Position numbers and translations under genes: made by a program | The notes under the pieces: generated by a model | What the model was told of the DNA's origin: nothing | What the model saw: only the letters and a program-made list of their open reading frames with translations | The model's database searches: none | Part shown: positions 1 to 6,712 of the stretch, piece by piece | Position numbering within the stretch: position 1 is the first letter of the stretch | How the letters are laid out: each line of letters begins with the position of its first letter | Assembly: GCA_017519685.1 (NCBI GenBank) | Contig: JAFWRV010000342.1 | Span: forward strand, 1-10,793 | DNA length: 10,793 nt | Reading direction: 5' to 3' | DNA from: Clostridia bacterium | GTDB taxonomy: Bacteria; Bacillota; Clostridia; Oscillospirales; Acutalibacteraceae

Positions 1-546
1 ACATTTGCGTCAGGAAGCACTGTCCGCGCTCAGTGGACGGCGCTTGCGGGCAGCCGCGACAATGTCAAAAGTATCATGCGGTACAGCGGGTCGGGTGTGC
101 CTGAAGGAGTTGAAGCCGTGACCGTATCGGCAGCGAATTCGCAGACCCCGATATACTCATGGTTTGATGACGGCACGATCTATTATTGGTCGGAGGATAC
201 AAAGCCATACCTCAATGCAGATTCAAGTTATATGTTCAATGCATTTACAAATGCGGAGTACATAGACGCGGCACCGTTTGACACATCGCTTGTTACAGAT
301 ATGGAGGCTATGTTTGCCAACTGCAGCAGCCTCAAATATCTGGATCGCGTTTTCGGAGCTGAGGTAAATCTGTCTGTGGGCTTCGGCTGTATCGGAAACC
401 TCGGAATCGGCAAATCCCGATTTGAGGTCCATATGAACCTTGCCGCCGTCCGCCTGGTTTGTCAGAACGATTCTGCCCTCATCCCTGTCACAGGAACTAT
501 TATACAGTTCAGACTTGTCTATTTCAATCGATTCGTTTGTTTTTAA
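1..546 (+). CDS. BspA-like / DUF285 repeat surface protein, internal fragment
   Basis: The frame is open from base 1, so the real start lies outside the window; the ATG at 76 is internal. The first residues (TFASGSTVRAQW) look like the end of a Listeria-Bacteroides (Flg_new) repeat, a module of secreted Firmicutes proteins. A linker follows, then the pattern IYSWFDDGTIYYWSE...YLNADSSYMF and one DUF285-type repeat unit, FDTSLVTDMEAMF followed by ANCSSLKYLD. This is typical of BspA-like cell-surface proteins with leucine-rich-type repeats, thought to act in adhesion. Recognisable sequence ends near base 345. The remaining frame to the TAA at 544-546 is the reverse complement of the aldolase gene and does not resemble the family, so roughly the last 67 codons are probably not native. 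No signal peptide or anchor is visible because both ends are missing. It is best treated as a broken or chimeric fragment. The family call is confident; the specific function is unknown. Confidence 0.72.
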   Translation, partial: TFASGSTVRAQWTALAGSRDNVKSIMRYSGSGVPEGVEAVTVSAANSQTPIYSWFDDGTIYYWSEDTKPYLNADSSYMFNAFTNAEYIDAAPFDTSLVTDMEAMFANCSSLKYLDRVFGAEVNLSVGFGCIGNLGIGKSRFEVHMNLAAVRLVCQNDSALIPVTGTIIQFRLVYFNRFVCF

Positions 547-1182
547 GACTTTTTTAACAACTTTTTCACAGAAATCATCAAGACTGTCCGCCGCGAAGCC
601 GAATTTTTCCTTCGCGCCGTCGATTATATACTGCGCCGAATGTCTTTCAAGGCAGGCGGCAACATCAAACGCCTCGCGGAATGAAGCGCCGTAGCAGAGC
701 GCGCCGTGATGCGCCATAATGATTGCCTTTGAAGGGCTCTGACGAAGGGCGTTTGTGACTCCCTTTCTGAGCTTCTTTGTGCCGGGAAGGCCGTAACCGC
801 CGAGCAGGACATTGTCGCCGATTACCTGACGGGCTTCTCCGGCAACTCTGTCAATGCCTGTTTTAAGAACGGAGATTGCGGACGCAACCTTCTGATGAGT
901 GTGAATTACGAAATTCGCTTCGGGATACATCTTATATACCTCGGCGTGAATTCCCTTTTCGCTGGAGGGCTTGACATCGCCGCTCCACGCGAGGTCATCA
1001 ATCGCGACCTCGACTATATCATCGGGAGTGAGACCGATATAGGGCTTGCCGCTCGGTGTTATGACAAAAGTTTTTTCGTCAATTCTGCAGCTGACATTGC
1101 CCCAGGTTCTCGCGATGAGTCCTTCCTCAACGAGTTTTTCGCCTGCTTCGATAACTAATTTTTTGGCTTCCGAAATTTCCAT
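223..1182 (-). CDS. Class II aldolase/adducin family protein, C-terminally truncated
   Basis: Class II aldolases are cytoplasmic metal-dependent enzymes that cleave or epimerise sugar phosphates; the substrate here cannot be read from sequence. Domain 1 (about residues 1-200) is complete: ARTWGNVSCR, ITPSGKPY, the acidic PSSE motif (Glu75), the metal-binding HTH (His94, His96) and AHHG (His159). From about residue 217 a second, related unit begins. Its AEAHRQIYLSSENAI matches the spacing of domain 1's GIHAEVYKMYPEANFVI, so the native protein probably had two tandem domains. It breaks off at residue 280, just before the expected metal-binding HTH counterpart. The last 39 residues are antisense to a surface-protein gene and are probably not native. 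The ATG at 1180-1182 is supported by AGGAA five bases upstream. It starts 33 nt after smc and is probably co-transcribed with it. The family is certain; whether the truncation is biological is not. Confidence 0.85.
   Translation of the reverse strand: MEISEAKKLVIEAGEKLVEEGLIARTWGNVSCRIDEKTFVITPSGKPYIGLTPDDIVEVAIDDLAWSGDVKPSSEKGIHAEVYKMYPEANFVIHTHQKVASAISVLKTGIDRVAGEARQVIGDNVLLGGYGLPGTKKLRKGVTNALRQSPSKAIIMAHHGALCYGASFREAFDVAACLERHSAQYIIDGAKEKFGFAADSLDDFCEKVVKKVLKTNESIEIDKSELYNSSCDRDEGRIVLTNQADGGKVHMDLKSGFADSEVSDTAEAHRQIYLSSENAIQIFEAAAVGKHSLHICNKRCVKRCRVYVLRICKCIEHIT
337..350. other. Breakpoint joining two truncated genes
   Basis: Left of this point the plus strand encodes DUF285-type repeat sequence, ending in SSLKYLD at base 345. 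Right of it the minus strand encodes class II aldolase sequence, recognisable up to HRQIYLSSENAI, whose last codon is 343-345. Each frame continues past the point without a stop but loses family resemblance. Two unrelated genes losing homology at the same bases from opposite sides indicates a recombination breakpoint or an assembly join. No terminal inverted repeat or transposase is visible. The exact base cannot be fixed by eye. Confidence 0.65.
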
Positions 1183-1215
1183 AACGTTTCCTTTCCCTTC
1201 AATTATATGTATTCT

Positions 1216-4200
1216 TTAATTATCAAGTCCGAGTTTTCTTGTCATCTCATAGCTCTTGAGCTCGAGCATCTTTGAGACGCCCTCTTCCTGCATCGTGACG
1301 CCGTAGAGGATATCCGCCTCCTCCATCGTACCTCTTCTGTGGGTAATCAGGATGAACTGCGTGTTCCCGGTCATACTGCGCACATATTTCGCGTATCTCG
1401 CGACATTGACGTCGTCAAGAGCCGCCTCAACCTCATCAAACACGCAGAACGGCGCCGGCGTAACCTTGAGAATCGCGAACAGGAGCGCAATTGCGGCAAG
1501 ACCTTTTTCACCGCCCGAAAGCAGGTCGATATTCTGAACATTCTTGCCCGGCGGCTGAACCTTGATATTGATGTTGCACTCGAGAACATCCTGCGGATCG
1601 TCAAGCTCAAGTTCGGCGCGGCCTCCGTCAAACAAATCACGGAACGTGACACCGAGCTCGTTGTTGATTCTCCTGAACTGCTCGCGGAACTTCTCCGCCA
1701 TCTTGCCGGTCAGTTCCTCAATCAGTTTTTCAAGCTCCTTCTTGGAGCTTTCAACGTCTGTAAGCTGACCGTTCATATATTCGTAGCGTTCGCTGACCTC
1801 TTTGTATTCTTCAACCGCTCCCACATTGACATTGCCGAGAGCGCGGATTTTGCCGCGGATTTCCTGAAGAGTCCGCTGCGCCTTCGGGATATCATCGGGC
1901 ACCTCGCCGATTTCAGCCGCTTCTCTGTAAGTCAGCTGATACTCGTCGTAAAGCTTGTTCTTTGTCGTTTCGAGAGCGTTTTCAAGAGCGGATTTTCTTT
2001 CCTCAAGTCTTGCTAGCTCGCCGCCGAGTTTTTCCTTCTCGGCGTTTTCCTCTCTTTCGCGGTTTCTGAGCTGTATATTCAGCGCCTCGTTTTCGTTTCT
2101 TTCCCCGACAAGCGCCTCGATTTTGCCGCGGTTTTCATTTGCCTGCTCGCGGAGCTTTGCCGCTTCTTCTCTGAGAGATACGACCGTTTTTGCTATCTCC
2201 TCATTGGCGGCAAGCAATACTTCGATTTCCTCGTTCAGTTTTCCCGAACGGCTTTCAAGCGCCTCTTTATTGAGTATCGCCGCCTCGATTATGCCGTTGC
2301 ACGCCTCGATTTCCTTGGTAAGCTCAACGATTCTGATGTTGAGTCCGTTCTGGATTTCGGAGGATTTTTCACGAAGCTGCTCAAGCTTGTCACGCTCTTT
2401 GTCAAGTTCCTCAAGCTGAGCGTTGAGTTCATCGGTTTCGTTATTGAGCTTTTCGATTTCGCCGTCGGCTCTCTTTTCCTCTTTTTCCGCTTCGGTTATT
2501 CTGATGCCGGCGCGCTCTTTTTCTTCCTCAAGCTCGCTTATCTGACCGATTGCGGCATCGTATCTGTCGCTCGCGAGTTTCAGGTCGCTCTCGGCTCTGA
2601 TGATATTTTCCTGGATTTTGATTATCTCGGCGTCCGTGACGTCAATCTGAGCGTTCGCCTCGGTGATTTCGCCGTCGATTGTATTGAATTCCGCCTGCTT
2701 TTCGTCGTATTTCTTCTGAAGGATTTTAACATCTTCCTTCAGTTCTTCGATTTCGTTTATTCTGCTCAGGAAGCCCGTTCCCGAACCTCTCGAACCGCCG
2801 GTTATCGAACCTCCGGCATTGAGCACCTGCCCGTCAAGAGTAACTATCTTGAAACGGTAGGAGTATTTTTTTGCCATCGCGATTCCGTTGTCGATATTGT
2901 CGATGACCGCCGTTCTTCCGAGCAGATTTCCGATTATTCCGGCATAATCGCTGTCATATTCAACGAGCTTGTCCGCCATATCCACAAAGCCGTCGCAGTT
3001 TTCAAGCCCCTTTTCGGTGAACGGCTTGGCTTTAACCGAGGTCAGAGGCAGGAATGTCGCTCTGCCGGCTCTGTTTTCCTTGAGAAATTCAATTGCCCTC
3101 TTAGCGGAGTTTTCATTGTCGGTGACAATATTCTGCACCGCCGCTCCGAGCGCCGTTTCAACAGCCACGGCATATTCGCCCTGCGTTGAAATGAGCTGGG
3201 AAATCGTTCCTCTGATTCCTTTCATCGCGCCGCGTTTCGCCTCGGTTATGACCTTTCTGACCGAGCCCGCGTAGCCGTCGAGATTCTTCTCGAGGTCATC
3301 CAGCATTTTTATTCTCGCGTTTTTCTGATATATATCGAGGTTCAGCGATTCTGTTTCCTTGCGGAGCTTCTCCGCCTTACCCTCTCTTGTTTCGATTATA
3401 AGGCGGTATCCTTCAAGCGCGTTTCTGTTTTCACTCTCCTCATCCCTGAGCTTGCGTATCGCGCTTTCCGCCTTTGCCTTCTCCTGCTCAATCGCCTTGA
3501 CGGAATCTCCGCGCGAATCGATTATCTCGTCGATTGCGGCAATTCTGGCTTTAAGCTCGGCGGCGGCTGACGAAGCCGTGCTCTTGCCGACCTTGAGGTC
3601 GCTCAGACGGATAGCGGTATCCGTCAGTTTGTCGTTTATCTCACGGATTTTATCGCCGTTTTCACCGTTTCTGTCAAGCAGGGAATTGAGTTTTTCAAGT
3701 TCGGACGCGAGTTCATCCTTTGTGTCCGAAATCATTTTCTGCTTTTCTTCAATCTCGGCGCGGGTGCTGTCAATCTGCTCCTGCGCCTCGGCAACGGTCT
3801 TTTCACCGTCGCCCATATCCGATTTTATTCTTTCAACCGTGGCAAGATTGTGCTCCGCGGTATTTTCCTCAACGGCTATTTTACCGTCAATGACGGCGGC
3901 GTTTTCCTCCGCTTCGGAAATTGCGCTTGTCAGTGTTTCAACCTCAACGGTCAGATCCTGACCCTTGCGGATTGCCTGCTCAATCTGCTCCTCGATTTCC
4001 GATATTTTCTTTTCTTCCTCCTCATACTGCGCCGTGGCGATTGAAAGCTTGTTTTCCTGCTCGCGCAGGTCGTTTCCCGCCTTGTCGATTGTATGAAGCC
4101 ACAGACCGATTTCAAGCGTCTTTTTCTCATCTGCGAGAGCGAGGAATTTAACCGCCTTTTCGCTCTGTGTCTTAAGAGGACCGATTCTCGACTCAAGTTC

Positions 4201-4788
4201 GGCGAGAATATCTCTCAGACGGATAAGGTTTTCCTCCGCCTGCTCAAGCCGCCTTGAAGCGTCCGCGCGTCTGTAACGGAAATGTGAGATTCCCGCCGCT
4301 TCCTCGAGCATATCCCTGCGCTGGGTCGATTTGGCGGAAACAAGGTCGGCAATCTTTCCCTGGCTGACCATTGAATAACCGTCTCTGCCGAGACCGGTAT
4401 CCATAAACAGCTCGTGAATATCGCGCAGTCTTGAAACCTCGCCGTTTATCTTGTATTCACTCTCACCCGAACGGTAAAGACGCCTTGAAACGGAAACGTC
4501 ATCCGCTTCCCTGTCAAGAGTTCTGTCACTGTTGTCTATATGCAGGATAACCTCGGCGTAGCCGAGCGCCTTTCTGCGGTCGGTGCCGCCGAAAATGACG
4601 TCTTCCATACGCGAGCCCCTGAGCGCCTTTGTGCTCTGCTCACCGAGAACCCAGCGCATGGCGTCGGAAATATTGCTTTTTCCCGACCCGTTGGGTCCGA
4701 CGACTCCGGTTATTCCCTTTCCGAGTTCAAGCACCGTTTTATCTGGAAACGACTTGAATCCCTGCATTTCAATTGATTTAAGAAGCAT
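1216..4788 (-). CDS. smc: Chromosome segregation protein Smc
   Basis: Smc is the ATPase core of the bacterial condensin-like Smc-ScpAB complex, which loads on DNA and organises and separates sister chromosomes. At 1190 residues it is full length (Bacillus Smc is close to this). The N-terminal head has Walker A GPNGSGKS (31-38) and the Q-loop region YSMVSQGKIADLV (Gln143). Two long Glu/Lys/Ala-rich coiled-coil arms (about 170-500 and 675-1030) flank a hinge domain (about 505-665) that has the Gly-rich end LNAGGSITGGS. The C-terminal head has the ABC signature LLSGGEKGLAAIALLFAIL (Ser1091-Glu1094) and Walker B FCVFDEVEAALDD (Asp1118-Glu1119). No catalytic residue is missing. The ATG at 4786-4788 has AAGG seven bases upstream and lies inside the end of the radical SAM gene (11-nt overlap), suggesting coupled translation. 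In many Firmicutes smc follows rnc and precedes ftsY; here an aldolase gene follows instead. Confidence 0.98.
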   Translation of the reverse strand: MLLKSIEMQGFKSFPDKTVLELGKGITGVVGPNGSGKSNISDAMRWVLGEQSTKALRGSRMEDVIFGGTDRRKALGYAEVILHIDNSDRTLDREADDVSVSRRLYRSGESEYKINGEVSRLRDIHELFMDTGLGRDGYSMVSQGKIADLVSAKSTQRRDMLEEAAGISHFRYRRADASRRLEQAEENLIRLRDILAELESRIGPLKTQSEKAVKFLALADEKKTLEIGLWLHTIDKAGNDLREQENKLSIATAQYEEEEKKISEIEEQIEQAIRKGQDLTVEVETLTSAISEAEENAAVIDGKIAVEENTAEHNLATVERIKSDMGDGEKTVAEAQEQIDSTRAEIEEKQKMISDTKDELASELEKLNSLLDRNGENGDKIREINDKLTDTAIRLSDLKVGKSTASSAAAELKARIAAIDEIIDSRGDSVKAIEQEKAKAESAIRKLRDEESENRNALEGYRLIIETREGKAEKLRKETESLNLDIYQKNARIKMLDDLEKNLDGYAGSVRKVITEAKRGAMKGIRGTISQLISTQGEYAVAVETALGAAVQNIVTDNENSAKRAIEFLKENRAGRATFLPLTSVKAKPFTEKGLENCDGFVDMADKLVEYDSDYAGIIGNLLGRTAVIDNIDNGIAMAKKYSYRFKIVTLDGQVLNAGGSITGGSRGSGTGFLSRINEIEELKEDVKILQKKYDEKQAEFNTIDGEITEANAQIDVTDAEIIKIQENIIRAESDLKLASDRYDAAIGQISELEEEKERAGIRITEAEKEEKRADGEIEKLNNETDELNAQLEELDKERDKLEQLREKSSEIQNGLNIRIVELTKEIEACNGIIEAAILNKEALESRSGKLNEEIEVLLAANEEIAKTVVSLREEAAKLREQANENRGKIEALVGERNENEALNIQLRNREREENAEKEKLGGELARLEERKSALENALETTKNKLYDEYQLTYREAAEIGEVPDDIPKAQRTLQEIRGKIRALGNVNVGAVEEYKEVSERYEYMNGQLTDVESSKKELEKLIEELTGKMAEKFREQFRRINNELGVTFRDLFDGGRAELELDDPQDVLECNINIKVQPPGKNVQNIDLLSGGEKGLAAIALLFAILKVTPAPFCVFDEVEAALDDVNVARYAKYVRSMTGNTQFILITHRRGTMEEADILYGVTMQEEGVSKMLELKSYEMTRKLGLDN

Positions 4789-5785
4789 CTTTTTTCCTTA
4801 CCTTGATTTCATATTTGGTCAGACCTTCCTCCTGAGCGACTTCACAGTCATATCCCCTGTCACGCAGGAATGAGAGGTTTGCCTTTTTCTGACCGGTCAT
4901 TTTAGACCTCTGTCCCGGTCCGACCGAGAGGATGTATTTCCCCGGGGTCATATTATTGAGCTCTCTGAGTGCAGCATCACGGTAAATGCGTCCCTCACAG
5001 AGTTCTCTCAGCGCGGGATGGAATGCTCCCGCCGCGAATTTTGAGGTATCGCCGTCAGAATGGAGCCCGACTCTGATGACCTTTATGCCGGCATTCTCAA
5101 ACATCGGTATAAGCTTTGCGCACAGGTCAACGGTTTCTTCGATTCCTTTAGGAACGAATTCTCCGCTTCGCATAAGTTCATAAAGCTTTGTGCCCTCAAT
5201 CACGACGGTCGGATATATTCTGACCGTTGCCGGTGAAAGAGCGATGATTTTACGGGCGGTTTCAATGCTGTCCTCATCCGAGGAGCCGTAAAGCCCCGTC
5301 ATCATCTGAAGCCCTGTTTCAAAGCCGTGGGATTCAAGCATACGGCAGGCGTCTTCAACCTGCTTTGCCGTGTGGCCTCTTTCATTAAGCTTAAGCACTC
5401 TGTCGTCAAGCGACTGCGCGCCGAGTTCAACCGAGGTCACGCCGCGGCTTTTAAGAATTTCACAGATTTCCTCCGTTATGCCGTCGGGTCTTGTGGAAAT
5501 GCGTATTCCTCTGAAAACACCGTTTTTCACATAGGAATATGCCGCGTCGAGAAGCGACATCATATACTCTCTGTCAATCATCGTGAAACTGCCGCCGAAA
5601 AAGGCGATTTCACCTTCTGACGCCGTTTCCCCGTCGAGAGACGCGAGTGCGGTTTCAACCGCGGAATGAACATCCTCCGGAGTTACCTTATGCGCCACAC
5701 GCGTGATACTCCTCTGGTCGCAGAAGCTGCACCTGTGAGGGCACCCAATGTGAACGACAAAGAGAGCGACATTCACATGCTTCAT
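4778..5785 (-). CDS. Elp3/YhcC-like radical SAM protein
   Basis: This is a radical S-adenosylmethionine enzyme of 335 residues. The [4Fe-4S] cluster motif CPHRCSFC gives Cys15, Cys19 and Cys22, right after a short N-terminal strand. It is followed by the glycine-rich SAM-binding motif FFGGSFT (residues 62-68) and conserved radical SAM barrel elements such as ISTRPDGI and VTSVELGAQSLDDRVL. The sequence resembles the radical SAM part of Elp3 and the YhcC family. It is too short to carry the acetyltransferase domain of true Elp3, so genome labels of 'elongator protein 3' would overstate the case. The substrate is unknown; a role in RNA modification is plausible from the Elp3 likeness and the rnc neighbour, but this is inference. 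Its start overlaps the rnc stop (ATGA, 4 nt) with no good ribosome site of its own, and its end overlaps smc by 11 nt, so it is probably translated by coupling. It commonly sits between rnc and smc in Clostridia. Confidence 0.9.
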   Translation of the reverse strand: MKHVNVALFVVHIGCPHRCSFCDQRSITRVAHKVTPEDVHSAVETALASLDGETASEGEIAFFGGSFTMIDREYMMSLLDAAYSYVKNGVFRGIRISTRPDGITEEICEILKSRGVTSVELGAQSLDDRVLKLNERGHTAKQVEDACRMLESHGFETGLQMMTGLYGSSDEDSIETARKIIALSPATVRIYPTVVIEGTKLYELMRSGEFVPKGIEETVDLCAKLIPMFENAGIKVIRVGLHSDGDTSKFAAGAFHPALRELCEGRIYRDAALRELNNMTPGKYILSVGPGQRSKMTGQKKANLSFLRDRGYDCEVAQEEGLTKYEIKVRKKDAS

Positions 5786-6456
5786 TTTACTATTCCCATC
5801 AGAGAAAGCGCTTCCTTTGCCGCCATCTGCTCGGCAAGCTTCTTGCTCTTTCCCTCGCCGCGGCCGATAACGTTGCTGTTGAGCCTTACCTCGACCGCAA
5901 AATGCTTGTCGTGAGCGGGACCCGATTCGTCAACAAGAACATATTCCACGTGCTCCTCGGGATTGCGCTGAACAACTTCCTGAAGCGCGGTCTTGTAGTC
6001 GCCTGTTTTGTCAAGTTCATCGTGACGGGCAACGAATCTCAGCGCTATCTTTGACGCTTCCTCGATTCCGCCGTCAAGATACACCGCGGCAAGCACCGCC
6101 TCAAACGCGTCGGCGAGCATAGACGGCTTATGCCTTCCGTCCATTCTCTCCTCGCCCTTTCCGAGGAAAAGGGCGGAGCCGATATCAAGCTCCTGCGCAA
6201 AGACACACAGCGCGTTTTCGCAGACTCTCGCGGCTCTGTGCTTTGTAAGCTCCCCTTCGGGATAACTGAAATTGTTGAAAAAGTAGTTCGCGGATATGAA
6301 TCCGAGAACCGCATCGCCCAGAAATTCAAGGCGCTCGTTACAGGTAACCCCTTTTTCATTGGCGTAGGATGAATGAGTAAGCGCTGTTTTCAGCAGCGTT
6401 TCATCCTTGAACCTGTAACCGAGATTCGCCTGAAGGGCATCAAGTTTACCTTCCAT
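5782..6456 (-). CDS. rnc: Ribonuclease III
   Basis: RNase III is a cytoplasmic, Mg-dependent homodimeric endonuclease that cuts double-stranded RNA; it matures rRNA precursors and processes mRNAs and sRNA duplexes. At 224 residues it is normal length. The N-terminal nuclease domain holds the family signature ERLEFLGDAVLGF, giving the acidic metal-binding residues Glu41, Glu44 and Asp48, and later MLADAFEAVLAAVYLDGG with Asp116 and catalytic Glu119. The C-terminal double-stranded RNA-binding domain runs from about 157 to 222, ending in the typical GEGKSKKLAEQMAAKEAL. The ATG at 6454-6456 has a strong GGAGGA site five bases upstream in the 16-nt gap after the ACP-like gene. Its stop overlaps the start of the radical SAM gene. 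The acp-rnc-smc neighbourhood is classical for Firmicutes. No residue is missing. Confidence 0.98.
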   Translation of the reverse strand: MEGKLDALQANLGYRFKDETLLKTALTHSSYANEKGVTCNERLEFLGDAVLGFISANYFFNNFSYPEGELTKHRAARVCENALCVFAQELDIGSALFLGKGEERMDGRHKPSMLADAFEAVLAAVYLDGGIEEASKIALRFVARHDELDKTGDYKTALQEVVQRNPEEHVEYVLVDESGPAHDKHFAVEVRLNSNVIGRGEGKSKKLAEQMAAKEALSLMGIVK

Positions 6457-6472
6457 GGCTCTCCTCCGGAAA

Positions 6473-6694
6473 TTATTCCGCTTCGGATATTGCGTCTGCC
6501 AGGTCGCTTATGCGCCAATCCTCTGCGGGTACGAGTTCTGTTTCGATTTCAAATTCATCGCTTATCGCGCTCATAAGCTCCTGCATTTCAAATTCATCGT
6601 TTACTATGCTTTCGATAAGGGTATCCTCGTTGATGTCAGACTCCGACATTCCGAATTCATCGCAAATTAAAGCTATCAATCTTTCAAGGATCAT
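6473..6694 (-). CDS. Acyl-carrier-protein-like protein lacking the phosphopantetheine serine
   Basis: This is a 73-residue, very acidic protein (23 Asp/Glu, 2 Arg, no Lys) with the length and helical pattern of an acyl carrier protein: ILERLIALICDEFGMSESDI, then a loop, then helix II ending ISDEFEIE. It sits directly before rnc, where Firmicutes usually carry acpP. ACPs carry growing fatty acyl chains on a phosphopantetheine arm attached to the serine of a D-S-L motif. Aligned without gaps from that motif to the conserved EEEF, this protein reads DEFEMQELMSAISDEF: the serine is replaced by Glu34. It therefore cannot carry the standard prosthetic group and is unlikely to be the working fatty-acid ACP. 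It could act as a non-covalent binding partner or regulator, be a divergent carrier-like family, or be a decaying copy; I cannot tell which. The start is taken at 6694 rather than the ATG at 6700 because of the ribosome-site spacing. Confidence 0.82.
   Translation of the reverse strand: MILERLIALICDEFGMSESDINEDTLIESIVNDEFEMQELMSAISDEFEIETELVPAEDWRISDLADAISEAE
6546..6599 (-). repeat. Exact 15-nt direct repeat inside the ACP-like gene
   Basis: The plus-strand sequence ATTTCAAATTCATCG occurs at 6546-6560 and again at 6585-6599, exactly 39 nt (13 codons) apart and in the same frame. Both copies encode DEFE plus the first base of the next codon. One copy is the normal acidic end of helix II; the other lies exactly where a functional ACP would have its serine-containing DSL motif. 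A partial third match (AATTCATCG, encoding DEF) lies near 6655-6663. Confidence 0.9.
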
Positions 6695-6700
6695 AAACAT

Positions 6701-6706
6701 ACCTCC
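6701..6706 (-). promoter_or_regulatory. Ribosome binding site that decides the ACP-like start
   Basis: On the minus strand this reads GGAGGT. It directly abuts an in-frame ATG (6698-6700), leaving no spacer, so that codon is unlikely to be used. A second in-frame ATG (6692-6694) lies six bases further on, the usual spacing, and yields a protein starting MILERL, which matches where ACPs begin. Confidence 0.8.
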
Positions 6707-6712
6707 GTAACC

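Noticed and set aside
223..342. Cysteine-rich C-terminal tail of the aldolase frame (HICNKRC...CKCIEHIT), which could look like a metal-binding module
   Set aside because: It is the exact antisense of recognisable DUF285 repeat sequence on the plus strand, so it is read-through past the breakpoint and not an evolved domain.
1183..1215. Gap between smc and the aldolase, searched for a terminator or promoter
   Set aside because: Only 33 AT-rich bases with a ribosome site; no hairpin plus T-run on the minus strand and no convincing -10/-35 pair.
1339..2016. Long plus-strand open frame opposite the smc C-terminal half
   Set aside because: It is a shadow of the Smc coding sequence; it has no family resemblance and its composition follows from the opposite strand.
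2160..2500. Repetitive-looking CTC/TTC/TTT-rich stretch, considered as a repeat array
   Set aside because: The pattern comes from repeated Glu and Lys codons in the Smc coiled coil; there is no regular unit or spacer.
3359..3961. Serine/phenylalanine-rich plus-strand frame that resembles a membrane or low-complexity protein
   Set aside because: It is antisense to Glu/Lys/Ala-rich coiled-coil codons of smc, which automatically produce Ser, Phe and Leu on the other strand.
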